Shown here in pieces: positions 10,484 to 20,400 of a DNA stretch of 64,000 nt. Both the position numbers and the translations under genes were made by a program. The stretch covers positions 8,429,890 through 8,493,889 of the forward strand of contig CM070504.1 of the NCBI GenBank assembly GCA_036346375.1, in the 5' to 3' direction. The notes under the pieces were generated by a model. The model saw only the letters and a list, made by a program, of their open reading frames with translations. It made no database searches and was not told the origin of the DNA. Every line of letters starts with the position of its first letter. Within the stretch, counting starts at the first letter, position 1. This stretch comes from Guadua angustifolia. Its lineage: Eukaryota > Streptophyta > Magnoliopsida > Poales > Poaceae.

Positions 10484-10900
10484 CGTCTAGCTTCGACGTT
10501 AAACAAGCACTCGGGAACCGGAACCTCTCGCGAAGGCATCCGGACCTCCCTGCCGACCACGGCCGCGTCTAGCTTCGACGTTAAACAAGCACTCGGGAAC
10601 CGGAACCTCTCGCGAAGGCATCCGGACCTCCCTGCCGACCACAGCCGCGTCTAGCTTCGACGCTAAACAAGCACTCGGGAACCAGAACCTCTCGCGAAGG
10701 CATCCGGGCCTCCCTGCCGACCACGGCCGCGTCTAGCTTCGACGCTAAACAAGCACTCGGGAACCGGAACCTCTCGCGAAGGCATCCAGGCCTCCCTGCC
10801 GACCACGGTCGCGTCTAGCTTCGACGTTAAACAAGCACTCGGGAACCGGAACCTCTCGCAAAGGCATCCGGACCCCCCTGCCAACCACGGCCGCATCCAA
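10483..10900 (+). repeat. 82-bp tandem repeat, five units
   Basis: GCGTCTAGCTTCGACG begins units at 10483, 10565, 10647, 10729 and 10811, exactly 82 bases apart, with a partial sixth near 10893. Each unit contains AAGCACTCGGGAACCGGAAC. The long minus-strand open frames at 10663-10942 simply read through this array and are not genes. Confidence 0.9.
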
Positions 10901-11722
10901 CCCGCTCGGGCGTCCGCACCGACCCGAATTAATCGAAGCCACCCAGAAAAAAACCCCGTCGGCTCTCCAACCGCTCGGGGCTCAAAACTTCATTTAAGAG
11001 CTTGCGCGCACCCAGACGAAACCGAACGACCCAGCTGGTCGGATCCCACACTACCCAACGAAACCGACTACTCTACGGCGTGGTCGGAGGCATCGAAAGG
11101 GTGGCAAGAATAGAAGCCCCAGGCAAGCAAAAAGACAACCACATTCGAACATGGCATGGGGCAACACCGAACCACTGATTGTCTCCCAAAAATTGGGGGT
11201 GGGTAGAAACAAGCAAGAAAACAAGAAAGGCTAGGCGCCGAACCGCCCAAACAAGGGCGTCCCTCGCCTTGGCGAGCCTTGGGATGACGCCAATCAGCGC
11301 GTCAACAGCAGCGGCGGCGCCACGATCGATGGCGTCGAGCCTCGCCCGTTCCGCCATGGCAAGGTCGAAGTCCTCCCAGAGCTCTACAAGGAAGGCCTCC
11401 TTGTCCGTAGGTGCCAGCGGCGCCTCGTCCTCGAAACAAAACACCACCGGCAGACGTCCGCAGCCTGAAGAGGGCGACCGAGAGGAAGCCATTGCAACCC
11501 CCAAGCGTCCCGGGGAGATCCAAGACCTAGACTGAGAGCAGCTACTCTGACCCCCGCTTCCGCGCCGCCTTATAAACACTCAGCGCGTGGAAGCCGAGCA
11601 GGCCCAAGTTAAGGAAGGCATGGGAAGCCGAGGCGTCGCCGCACCTACGAAGGAGATGTGTTGCGGAAATCGAAGGGTCCACCCGGGAACGCCCCGCGTT
11701 TCCGGTCGGCCCCGGGGGCTAC

Positions 11723-12655
11723 TGACGAATACTGATACCAGAGGTACCTCACAACAAGGTCTCGATCGGATCATGAGAGACCCTTCGCCTATGATGCGGT
11801 CTGCGGGAGCACGCCGATCCGGCCACGGGTCGGACTCCTCATGACCTGGCGGGCTTCGGTCGGGGCTCCGAACGCTCCTACCCGGCAAGACAGAGTGCAC
11901 GCAGACCTCCGACCCGTCGTGGTCGAGGTCTGGCAAAATCCCGTCTCAGCAACTCCGGCCACGTCATCGATCGACCTCGAAGTTGGACAACCCCCGTCTG
12001 AACGAGACGACCGAGAGGGGATAGGCGTTCCTTCCCAAAGCAACGCCAGAGACGCCGCCACGCAACGCCTACGCCGACAAGCGACAGAGGGCGAGGCGTG
12101 CCTTCCCAACGAAGCGCCGCTAGCTAACTCTACCGACAGGGCGTAGCTGGCCGAACCTGCCCACCCATCATGACCTACGCAGGGACCTGTCAACTCTAAA
12201 GATCGCGAACCAGATCACTAAGGGATAGCGTGCCCTAGTCGCTCCTCTCTCCCGAGCCTCGTGTGACCTGCTCTCTCCGACTATATAAGGAGAGGCGGGA
12301 CCTTTAGGGAGGGGGGCTCTCTCTCTCTCTTTCACAAACAAGAACTCCCTCCGCCCACCTAACGTCTTGCTCGCTCCTCCGATCCAAGTGATCAGCCGAG
12401 ACTCCCGAGCTCCCCCGCACAAACGAGTGCTAAGGGCCTGTCCTTAGTCCTCGCATGTAATCCGCCATACCCCGATCAACGAGATCCTCCACCGCAAACT
12501 GGAAGTAGGGATATTCAGCCCGAACCAGTATACATCTGAGACTCCACTGCCCGATCAAATGTGTGTTCGAGACTCCATGAGTCAACCATCAAGGAGAGGG
12601 GGCGCGCGGCCCCTTGACCTACAAATACGTCTACCGGTTTTACGAAACACGGACA
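11723..12655 (+). repeat. 3' LTR of the 6007-12655 gypsy element
   Basis: Starts TGACGAATACTGATACC directly after the polypurine tract and ends ACACGGACA. The TATA box is at 12281. The 5-bp duplication CAACT follows. Confidence 0.9.
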
Positions 12656-12732
12656 CAACTTCCTTCCCAATTTAAAATTTTAAATTTCTACCAGCATCTC
12701 TTGTGCTGCAGTCTATCTGCAAATTGCACTAT

Positions 12733-12921
12733 GGGCATATTCGGTAGAGCTTTAGATTCTAGTTTCATCTGAGATCTGAAACTTGTAAACTAAAATAAAG
12801 TAAATTAAGTTTATATTTTTGGTCTAAAATGTAAATAAGATGATTCTTCTAAACACTCTTAATGTATTCACAGCTTCAGCTCTACGGATCTGGTGGAGCT
12901 GAAGCTCTACCAAACACACCC
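12733..12921. mobile_element. Tourist-like MITE, copy 1
   Basis: A 189-bp element with inverted ends GGGCATATTCGGTAGAGCT and AGCTCTACCAAACACACCC. It is flanked by TAT on both sides. It shares almost its whole length with the copy at 55069-55260. It has no coding capacity. Confidence 0.8.
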
Positions 12922-14345
12922 TATATATTAGCACCATTAGTCTGTACATTTATTGTTATTCGAACCACCGTCATCGATATAATAACCTGTTTGGTCAAAT
13001 TGTATTATCCGAATCACAGTCATTTTGTATAATGTGTTGAGCAAGCTATTTTTTGCTGTTCTAACCTCCCTTTTTAGGATGCAAAAAAATAGAACTTCAA
13101 TCTGATTCGAGTACCAATCCCGCCAAATGAGAGATAAGAAAAAAATCTAAGTCCCGAAGGGGAAATAGAGCTCGGATCCCACTGGAGCTTCGACCACCTA
13201 CCACCAGTTAATTCCGCTTTGGGGCCACCCAATTGTGTCAGATTGTTCGTCAATACATTAAACATCCCAAATCCAAGTTTTATTGTACATGATGTATGTA
13301 AAGTGTTAGCAGAAATACTAATGCTAAAACATGCCATTCAGAGTCTTAACAAAAGCTCAACTGCAGTATTCCAAGATTGTATGACAAGAGGTTATCACAA
13401 AAGTAAAATATCAGCACAGCAACAATTGATGTCTTCGGAGAACAGCTTCTACCCATGAACTTAACAGGTTTGGGACGGTAGTAGCCATAGCAGGCTGACA
13501 AGAATACTGGTTGATCCATTTCTCGCCATAAACATGAAGAAGATCCAGAGTGCAAATCGAGGCTATACTATGTATTCATAGAGGTATTGTACATTCAAAT
13601 GTGTTGTTCATTTTGCTCCAGCGAAATGGAAAGCTTGCAATTATAAGGTGGTGCTTCTAAAATTAATTTTGGAAAGAACAACTTCTCAGTAACCAGAAAA
13701 CTGAAGTGGTGCCTGAGTTTTGCGACTCTAGTCTGGACAGGGGATATTGTCTTTGCCATGGATTCGTTCTTGCATCCGTTTGAAGTCGATTAGCAAAGGG
13801 GGGGTTTCAAAGGGAAACAACTCTGCAGATCTTGTGACTGCTCAAAACTACTAACCTGGTAGCATGCTGCCTTGACTGGCATTGCATCATGCCTGCCCAA
13901 CTTGCTGCTGGTGTGCAATTGAGCAGCAGGACTTCAAAGAGAGCATCACAATTCACATTAAAGTGCCAAAGAAAAAAAAGGTTAGGGCATGTATATTGAC
14001 GTGAGGTTAGCCGTAAAATTTTACAAGGTAGGATTTTTGCTACCACGAGGAGGAGAGAGAGAGAGAGAGTGCGCGACACAAAACATCTCTATTAATATAA
14101 ATTTGCAGTTGGTGGCAGCGGTCCGTTCTTCCTAGCCCCCTCCCTCCGCACCATATCTCCAATAATGGCCGGTCATTATAGCTAATTATTCTTTCCTGAT
14201 TTACAGCCAGCCATATGTCTCTAAATATGGTTGATTATTATAGCAAAATCCCTGATTATTGCTAGTAATTAATAGCCGGCCAATCATTACTTTTGTACTG
14301 TATATATGCTATACAGTTTTCACAGAATCAATCAAGAGAATTCAT
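12922..14345. other. AT-rich spacer with a GA microsatellite and an LTR-like segment
   Basis: No gene is supported. A (GA)n run lies at about 14052-14069. The segment 14150-14340, with a TATATATGC box and an AATCAATCAAGAGAATTCATTCAAGATCTCC-type 3' end, resembles a Copia LTR end, but I could not define both borders. Confidence 0.3.
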
Positions 14346-15209
14346 TCAAGATCTCCCATGTCGTGCTGCCGCGGAGAATGAACTCGACGAACTAATCAAT
14401 AAGTGACGGACCGACGTACATGGCCGCGAGGCGCAGGAGGCCAAGCGCCGAGGTCAGAAAGACAGCCAGAGTGCGACGCCCACCAGGTGCCGTGACCCCA
14501 GCGACGACCAGTTGAACGTGAACAAAACATACGACGCTTCGGCGCGATTGCCCGACGACACCGGTGGGACGTCGTCGGCGGTGAGAGAGTCATTGGCATA
14601 CCCCTTGGAGATAAACGGGTTGATCCAGCTAAACGTCGCGAGAGAGATGAACGACACGGTGGCGCACGGCGTGGCGGGCGCTTTGGCGGTGGTGTTTTCT
14701 GGTTCACCTTCATTGGCTCCGGCGTCATGGCCGGTGAAGCCAGTGATTGCTAGGTACGCCAGAGGCATGGAGACGAGTAGGCTGGCAAAAGCGAGAGGAT
14801 CATTTGGGAAGAGTAGCGAACTGTTGATGTAGTGGACCACCGCCGAAACGGAGAAGAGCGCGGCGCCGAGGGCGGTGGCGATCCAAAAAACGCGGAGGTG
14901 CAAAGCAGGGTGGCGACGGTGGCCCCATTCTCCGAGGCGACCGACTACGCGGTCATGGCGTGCACAACGAAATGGACGGTGAGGAAGGCGGACTCCACAG
15001 CGCGCCATGGCGTGCTCGACAGGAGGAAGAACGCGAGCGTGAGGAAGACGGTGGACGCCCTGAGCGCGACGAAATGGGCGACGAGGAAGGCGGACTCCAC
15101 AGTAGCGCCATAGCGATTCGGCAGAGGAAGAACGCGAAGCGCGAGGAGGGCGGACGCTACAACGCGACAGCGAAGCGCTAGTGGTCCGAATGGCGGTGGC
15201 TTCAAGAAT
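14346..15209 (-). pseudogene. ABCC (MRP) transporter fragment, downstream part
   Basis: The minus-strand frame contains NSSLLFPNDPLAFASLL, PLAYLAITGFTGHD and FISLATFSWINPFISKGYA, then VPPVSSGNRAEASYVLF. These are the end of TMD0, the linker (L0) and the start of TMD1 of plant ABCC transporters. The frame breaks at a TGA after VALWLSF, and the continuation (LRLAAMYVGPSLID) is in another frame with an in-frame TAG. It ends near 14346 without the rest of TMD1 or any nucleotide-binding domain. Duplicated VESAFL segments near 14950-15100 show internal rearrangement. It cannot encode a transporter. Confidence 0.8.
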
Positions 15210-16386
15210 TGTTGGTGTATTTTGCACCGGGCACCCTCTCCGCCAGAGAAGTAATAGGCCCAAGCGGCTGGCCCGGCTTAGTGCTCGACGGCGGCCGGGC
15301 AATCATGCCTCGCCACGGGCGAGGAGAAACCACGTGGCCTCGGCGGCGGTGGCGATCACGCTCTACTCGCCGCGGCGGCGGTTTACGTGGCTGTGGCGCT
15401 GGCGGCAGCCGGCGATCACGCCTGCCGTCGGCGAGGAGCGTGGCCCCGGCGAGCAAGTGGGCGATTATGTCTCGCTCGTCGAGCCAGCGGCCAGCGTGGC
15501 GCCTGGCGAGCGATCGGCGATAATGCCGCTCACGCAAGGAGCTCAGCGTGGCCCCTGGCGGCGGTGGGCGATCGATACGCCGCAGGCGGCGGCAGCGTGG
15601 CGCCTGGCGCGGCGGCGGGCGATCACGCCCTGCCTGCCGGGCGAAGGCTTATGAGGCGACCTGGCAAGTGGGCGGGCATCTGGGCCCCCCTTGTCAGGCC
15701 ACGGAAGCAACCAAAGGAATGAGAGGAAGGCTTCGCCTCGAAGTTTCCCTTCCCTAGCACCTTGTGTTAGGGTCATTAATTGTGAAGGGTTCTACTATCG
15801 ACACGATGACGGCTTGTCCCTCTGACGCCTCTTACCAAACCCGTCGCAGGAGCATCATATCCCGGGCGGACCGGGCGAAGCCACGCACCGACATTAAATG
15901 AGGTTTGAAGGACAAGGCCACAGAGATGTATGTAATAAATAAGTCGTGGGTCAACGTGGAAGTTGGAATGATGGGTGTAATTAATGTGTTGTAGATAAGT
16001 ATAGCGTCACCTTCTCCCCTGTCCGGGCCAACCCGTCTATATAAGGGCGCCTCGGTGCATGGGACCGGGGGGGGCGGAGAAACAAAAGATCAAGAGATCG
16101 AGAGGCTGAAAGAAGAAGAGAGAACTCACTCAAGCTGAGAAACCGTTGTAATCCCCTTCACATTTCCTCAACAAAGAACCAACAGGACGTAGGGCCATTA
16201 CCCGAGCTGGGGGCCTGAACCTGGGTACATCGCCGTGTCCATTAGTTTGTTGATTCCCGGGGTCCATCATGGAGAGACATTAGGGTTTCCAGCCACGAAG
16301 ACGCCCTCTACCGAACCATACCTTCCGTCTAGGGAGAAGTCAACCCTATTCGTTGACGGGGTCTTGTCAGGTGGAATACACCGACA
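15210..16386 (+). mobile_element. Solo LTR (gypsy-like) splitting the ABCC pseudogene
   Basis: Starts TGTTGGTGTATT and ends AATACACCGACA, giving an inverted terminal match of about 11 of 12. It contains a TATA box (CTATATAAGG) at 16036. Its overall plan (GAACCTGGGTACATCG, then CCCTCTACCGAACC, then the end) is shared with the LTR fragments at 30978-31725 and 32255-32861. The flanking five bases (AGAAT and GCAAC) do not match, so either the target duplication was lost or the copy arose by recombination between elements. The many GC-rich open frames here are LTR sequence. Confidence 0.65.
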
Positions 16387-16532
16387 GCAACAGCGCCTCG
16401 TGCTCGGGGGAAACCCCCTGTGTCGCCCCTGCGAAGGCGGTGGATGACGAGGACGAGCGAGGCGATGAGGAAGACGAGGTCGACGGTGCCGACGAGCGCA
16501 CGCTGCGGGCATGGCAAGAGGAAGAGGAACAC
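16387..16532 (-). pseudogene. ABCC transporter fragment, upstream part
   Basis: On the minus strand, after an acceptor-like TTACCAG, the frame reads LVFLFLLPCPQRALVG, then VDLVFLIASLVLVIHRL. This is the first TMD0 helix region of plant ABCC proteins. It runs directly into the LTR at 16386 and is continued by the fragment below 15209. No start codon is present in frame. Confidence 0.7.
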
Positions 16533-16640
16533 GAGCTGGTAATATAAATTGGAAAAGGGATAAAAATGATTGATTGATTTTTGAGATTGGTAATATATAT
16601 TGCTATGTACAATATATTTGGCTTTAATTCATACCGGAGA

Positions 16641-16772
16641 AGAAACCATAAAAACTTTTATAATTGGAAGAAATAGATGTTTGATCTTGTAGTACAATTT
16701 TCTTTTATTGCTTGATCTTTATGTTTCATTTCCAATTTTATTTTCGTAGCAATACACGGGCATTGATCTAGT
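16641..16772 (+). mobile_element. Helitron-like 3' terminus, second copy
   Basis: The block starts ACCATAAAAACTTTTATAATT and ends ACACGGGCATTGATCTAG followed by T. It matches 1571-1831 but has only one terminal unit. It lies just beyond the 5' end of the ABCC fragment, so that fragment and its LTR insertion could sit inside a Helitron, here in the opposite orientation to the terminus. Confidence 0.45.
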
Positions 16773-17144
16773 CATTGTATAAATTATATCTATATCAAAA
16801 CTTTTTCTATGTTATAATTAAAAATTATGGGTCCTATAGAGACAAATTTAAGAGATGATATATTGTGTCTTTAATTTTATTTCTAGATGGTATAAAGGAA
16901 TATATAAACACCCGTAGCTATTGTACATGTTTTCAGGAGTTATTCTTTGGGCCTTGCCGATCAGACAAACAGCTTATTAGCCTTTTTATCTTTTTTTTAA
17001 ACAAAAGAGAAGCTTCCGCGATCCAATTCCAAGTCCTCTAAAAATCTACCATGCATTGAACCTCATTTGTTATCTTTCAAAAATCAAAATCACAAGTAAC
17101 AAAAACGATACAGCAGAATTATAAGAATTTTATAAATTCACTGA

Positions 17145-17775
17145 GGTGTGATCATGGTCCAAAATTTTTATGAGAGCTTAAAAATTGCTTTAGAATCCTT
17201 CTCTAAAAGTTTTAAAAAATTTAACCCTTTTTTGGTTGCTCAATTAAATCTATCTATTGATCATCAGGCTTTTATCAGGACAGTAGCATGTCTCCTTAAT
17301 TTTTTAAAATTTGTAAGGCTTGATCATCATATGAAAATTTTATAAGAATATTTGTGATTCTTCAGGAACATCTACAAATTGTTTCAAAAATTTATAATAT
17401 GGTTTGAACCATTTTTTATTCGGTTGAAATTTACCGATCAGCCTTCAGTAGCGCTATTCTAATTTTTTTAAATTCCTTAGGCTTGATCATCATCTAAAAA
17501 TTTTCTAGGAACATTATTGATGTGTCAGGACCATTAAAAAAAATTGAAATTGTTTTAACATGGTTTGCACTATTTTTCATTTAGTTAAAATTTTATCGAT
17601 CAGCCTTTTATCAACACAGTAGTATTGTCAAAATTTTTAAAAATTTCTTAGCCTTAATCATCATCTGAAATTTTTATGGAAACATCAGTGATGTGTCAGA
17701 ACCATCCACAAAAAAATTCAAAAAAATTTAACATCATTCCGACTATTTTTCGCTCGGTTGAATTTTGCCGAGATT
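17145..17775. repeat. Degenerate tandem repeat, period about 160-180 bp, four units
   Basis: Each unit contains TTGATCATCAT or TTAATCATCAT, then AAAATTTT, then ATCAGGC/ATCAGCC-TTTTATCA. The TGATCATCAT landmarks fall near 17320, 17485 and 17655, with an earlier unit from about 17145. After about 17760 the sequence becomes a CGAAATTTCGG-type low-complexity tail. Confidence 0.65.
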
Positions 17776-18900
17776 TTTGCATTTCTCACCGAAATTAATT
17801 TCGGTAAAAAAATTCTGGATTTAAAATTTTCTTTTTGAATTTTGACTCAATTTCGTCTGAAATTCCGAGATTTCGCCCACCTCCAAGATGTTAACGGAAA
17901 AAAAATTGAAACCTGCTCGTACACAAACGCAGAGCATATCTCGCAACTTGGAGATGACGTCTCGAAGGGTCTTCGAGTCCATCTAAAAGAGCACGTAATG
18001 ACAATACTTCGCACAGGTTATGGCAATATTGAATCATACTACGTACGAACCAATTAAATACAAGCTGCCATATTGGTATGGGTTGCAGGATTAGCTGAAT
18101 TGAACTGAAGGTAATATAATGTCAAAGCTTTTCTGTACTGCATCAGCACAAAAATAATATAACATAAGAGACTGCACAACAGCATGGGTTGTATGCAGCA
18201 AAATGTAATACATCCTTAGGTTTGTGCCATGTGTGCATATACTAAGATGAGCATCTACATAAATGAAGAAGTTCAAATTATCAATTGCATTCTCCCATGA
18301 ACTCAAGGTCACACCATGACAGTGCAAATCACTAGTGCTTCAGCACTGCATCAGAAAATTATAATAAGCTGCCACATTGGTGTGTGTTTCAGGATTAGCT
18401 TTATTGAACTGAAGGTCACACCATGACATTGCAAATCATTGCAGCATCAGCACAAAAATGAATCAACTCATCCAAAGTGCACAGCACGATGGCTTCTATG
18501 CATCTACATTTCAAACTTCATCATCGCACAAATGTAATGGAACCATCTCATGCGCATGGTACTGCAGTCTGTGAGAATGACCCAACCTGAATTTGCTCTG
18601 TGACAATGACCCAACCTGAATTTGATCTGTGCAAGAACTTGTGTCATTGTCACAGATCGATACAACCATTTCAGGTTTCCCATTAACTACTAGTGGACCT
18701 GACCATTTGATCTGTGCAAATTGAAACCAATGCTTTAGGTTGACAACTTCCAACTATATGAATTTGTGCTAGAATTTCATTGCAGCAAAAAACAATGAGG
18801 AGAGCACCCATGAACTAAATTTCCCTAAACCCAGCAGGACAACACATATGAACTGTCAGGTCCACTAGTTCGAACTAGTGCTCATTCAATCAATCTTCTA
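17776..18900. other. Spacer with short duplications, no gene supported
   Basis: A segment of about 50 bp (AAGCTGCCAxATTGG to GAACTGAAGG) occurs at about 18062 and again near 18366. A TGACCCAACCTGAATTTG motif is duplicated at about 18578 and 18609, followed by an inverted copy of its CTGTGACAATGAC edge near 18645. Open frames here are short and unrecognised. Confidence 0.4.
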
Positions 18901-19100
18901 CACCAACCGGTCATCATCACCCAACGCAAGTTTCCCCAATTTTCCCTATCTATGTTCTGGACTGCCATTTTGGTGAGGACCAAATTACTTGTCCCTAACG
19001 GCGATTTAACCCCATCCAGGTTTTTCCCCCACTGAATCGAAGATCCCACAACCTAAATCCATTTCAAATCGGCAAATATGGTGGTCCTCGATGCGTACCT

Positions 19101-19373
19101 GAAGGTGTCGATTTCCGTCTGCCCGTCCTCCTCTCCGGCCGGTGAGGCGGAGCACCTTAGCTCCTCGCCCGCGACGCCCTTGCCGACTGCCGCCCTGTCC
19201 TTGCCGCTGCGCGAAGCCTCGGCAGTTGACGACCACAGCAACGAGGCAGCGTGAGGGGAATGGGGAGCGTAGCCCTCGTGGGAGGGATCCTCTCTCCTAT
19301 CCCAGGCTGCGTCGGCTGGGGAAGGGAAGCCGTTGGAGGAGCTAGGAACCCTCTCTCTCAGGCGCTTTCCCAT
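19101..19373 (-). CDS. Possible first exon of an unknown gene
   Basis: On the minus strand an ATG at 19373 opens about 90 GC-rich codons (MGKRLRERVPSSSNGFPSP onward) up to a CTTCAG/GTACGC donor-like site at about 19101. The composition, hydrophilic low-complexity protein and donor fit a grass 5' exon. I recognise no domain and cannot follow further exons downstream, so this may be a non-functional fragment. Confidence 0.25.
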
Positions 19374-20071
19374 ACGGACGGGATCGGGACGACCGACGGG
19401 ACTCGGTTAGAGAAGGTCTAGATAAGTAAAAATCTGGGATATACAACACCAGAATGAAAGCAGAGTTCATATATTCCTTCGTCGATTTGCCTTAATTGAA
19501 TGACAGTATATGACAAGGGAACTCGGCCGCCAATAGCAAATCAGAACGACGAGAAAATATAACAGACGACGCATTAGACAGCAACTACATTCTGCTCACC
19601 GAGACAGTAAAAACAACGTCCCAAAAAAGATACATTAGACACCAACTACATTCTGTGAACTGAGACACTGGGCATTTGTCTCGCCATTTGACATGTACAG
19701 ATTCAAAATAGCACGTGGACATATGATCCAACAAGATTTTCAAATCATCTGATTTCATCGTGTTCATAAATATTATCAGGGATTAAACACATCACTGAAC
19801 TGAAAAAAAAAGAATGAATGACCACATGTCAATGAGGGAGATCAGCTTATGCAAATCTACATTGATGCAGCAGGGTAAAGCGTTTACCCCCAACAATTTC
19901 TACTTTCTAGACTAAACTTAATACATTGTTAACAAAGGAATAAACATTGTTAGTACATTGTCAGGTGGTTAATTACGTGAGATGCTACAACAAAGAAGGC
20001 TGCAACACACACAGATGGAGCTTTGCCCCCAGCTGTGAGCCTGTGACCAGTAACGTGAAAACTTGAACCTG
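19374..20071. other. Region downstream of the demethylase stop codon
   Basis: Probably contains the 3' UTR of the minus-strand demethylase gene. I do not see a single convincing polyadenylation signal. No other coding match. Confidence 0.35.
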
Positions 20072-20400
20072 TCAATAATGGTTAAACTTCTTTCTATGGC
20101 GACTGTAATCTGAGACATATCTAAATCTCTGCCCACAGTCAGGAGCCGAGCACTTATACGGGCGCTCTCCTGTGTGGACTCTGACATGTTCAGTCTGAGC
20201 CCACAACCACTTGAAAGTCATTCCACAACCATCCCAGGGACATTTGAATGGTCTCTCGTCACTGTGGACACACTGATGGCGCTTCAAGTATTTGTGTGAA
20301 CTGAAACGCTTACCACATGACTCATCAGTGCAAATATTGCGCTGGTGAGCACGAAGTTCAGCTTTAGTTTCAAATGTCATGTCACAAAATTCAATATCGC
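20072..20400 (-). other. Four C2H2 zinc fingers of the demethylase
   Basis: The last 109 codons form four consecutive fingers: CDIEFCDMTF to HQRNIC, CTDESCGKRF to HQCVH, CPWDGCGMTF to HVRVH, and CSAPDCGQRF to HRKKFNH. In REF6 and ELF6 this array binds specific DNA motifs and guides the enzyme to targets. All metal ligands are present; the first finger ends in Cys in place of a second His, as in its relatives. Confidence 0.85.

Larger units (their letters stand above)
6007..12655 (+). mobile_element. Non-autonomous gypsy (Tat-type) LTR retrotransposon, complete
   Basis: Two LTRs of 936 and 933 bp start TGACGAATACTGATACC and end GACA. They are flanked by a 5-bp target duplication CAACT (6002-6006 and 12656-12660). 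A primer-binding-like GTTGGCGCGCCAGGTAGG follows the left LTR at 6943, and a purine-rich tract CCCCGGGGGCTAC precedes the right LTR. The interior (6943-11722) lacks protease, reverse transcriptase and RNase H. It keeps a gag 5' remnant, an integrase C-terminal remnant, an antisense gene and tandem arrays. Homologous LTR ends, leader and antisense gene occur in the 32893-48627 element, so that family is a plausible source of the trans-acting proteins. Confidence 0.9.

Noticed and set aside
10663..10942. Minus-strand frames with repeated GREVPVPECLF-like segments
   Set aside because: They translate the 82-bp array; the protein repeat is a by-product of the DNA repeat.
11073..11579. 168-codon minus-strand frame in the gypsy interior
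   Set aside because: Located just before the polypurine tract, no recognised domain, overlapped by a similar-length frame on the other strand; composition-driven.
13074..14079. Several 69-90 codon frames after the first MITE
   Set aside because: No family match, no splice context and no consistent strand.
15181..15776. Dense GC-rich frames on both strands
   Set aside because: They overlap the LTR at 15210-16386 and shadow one another in all six frames.
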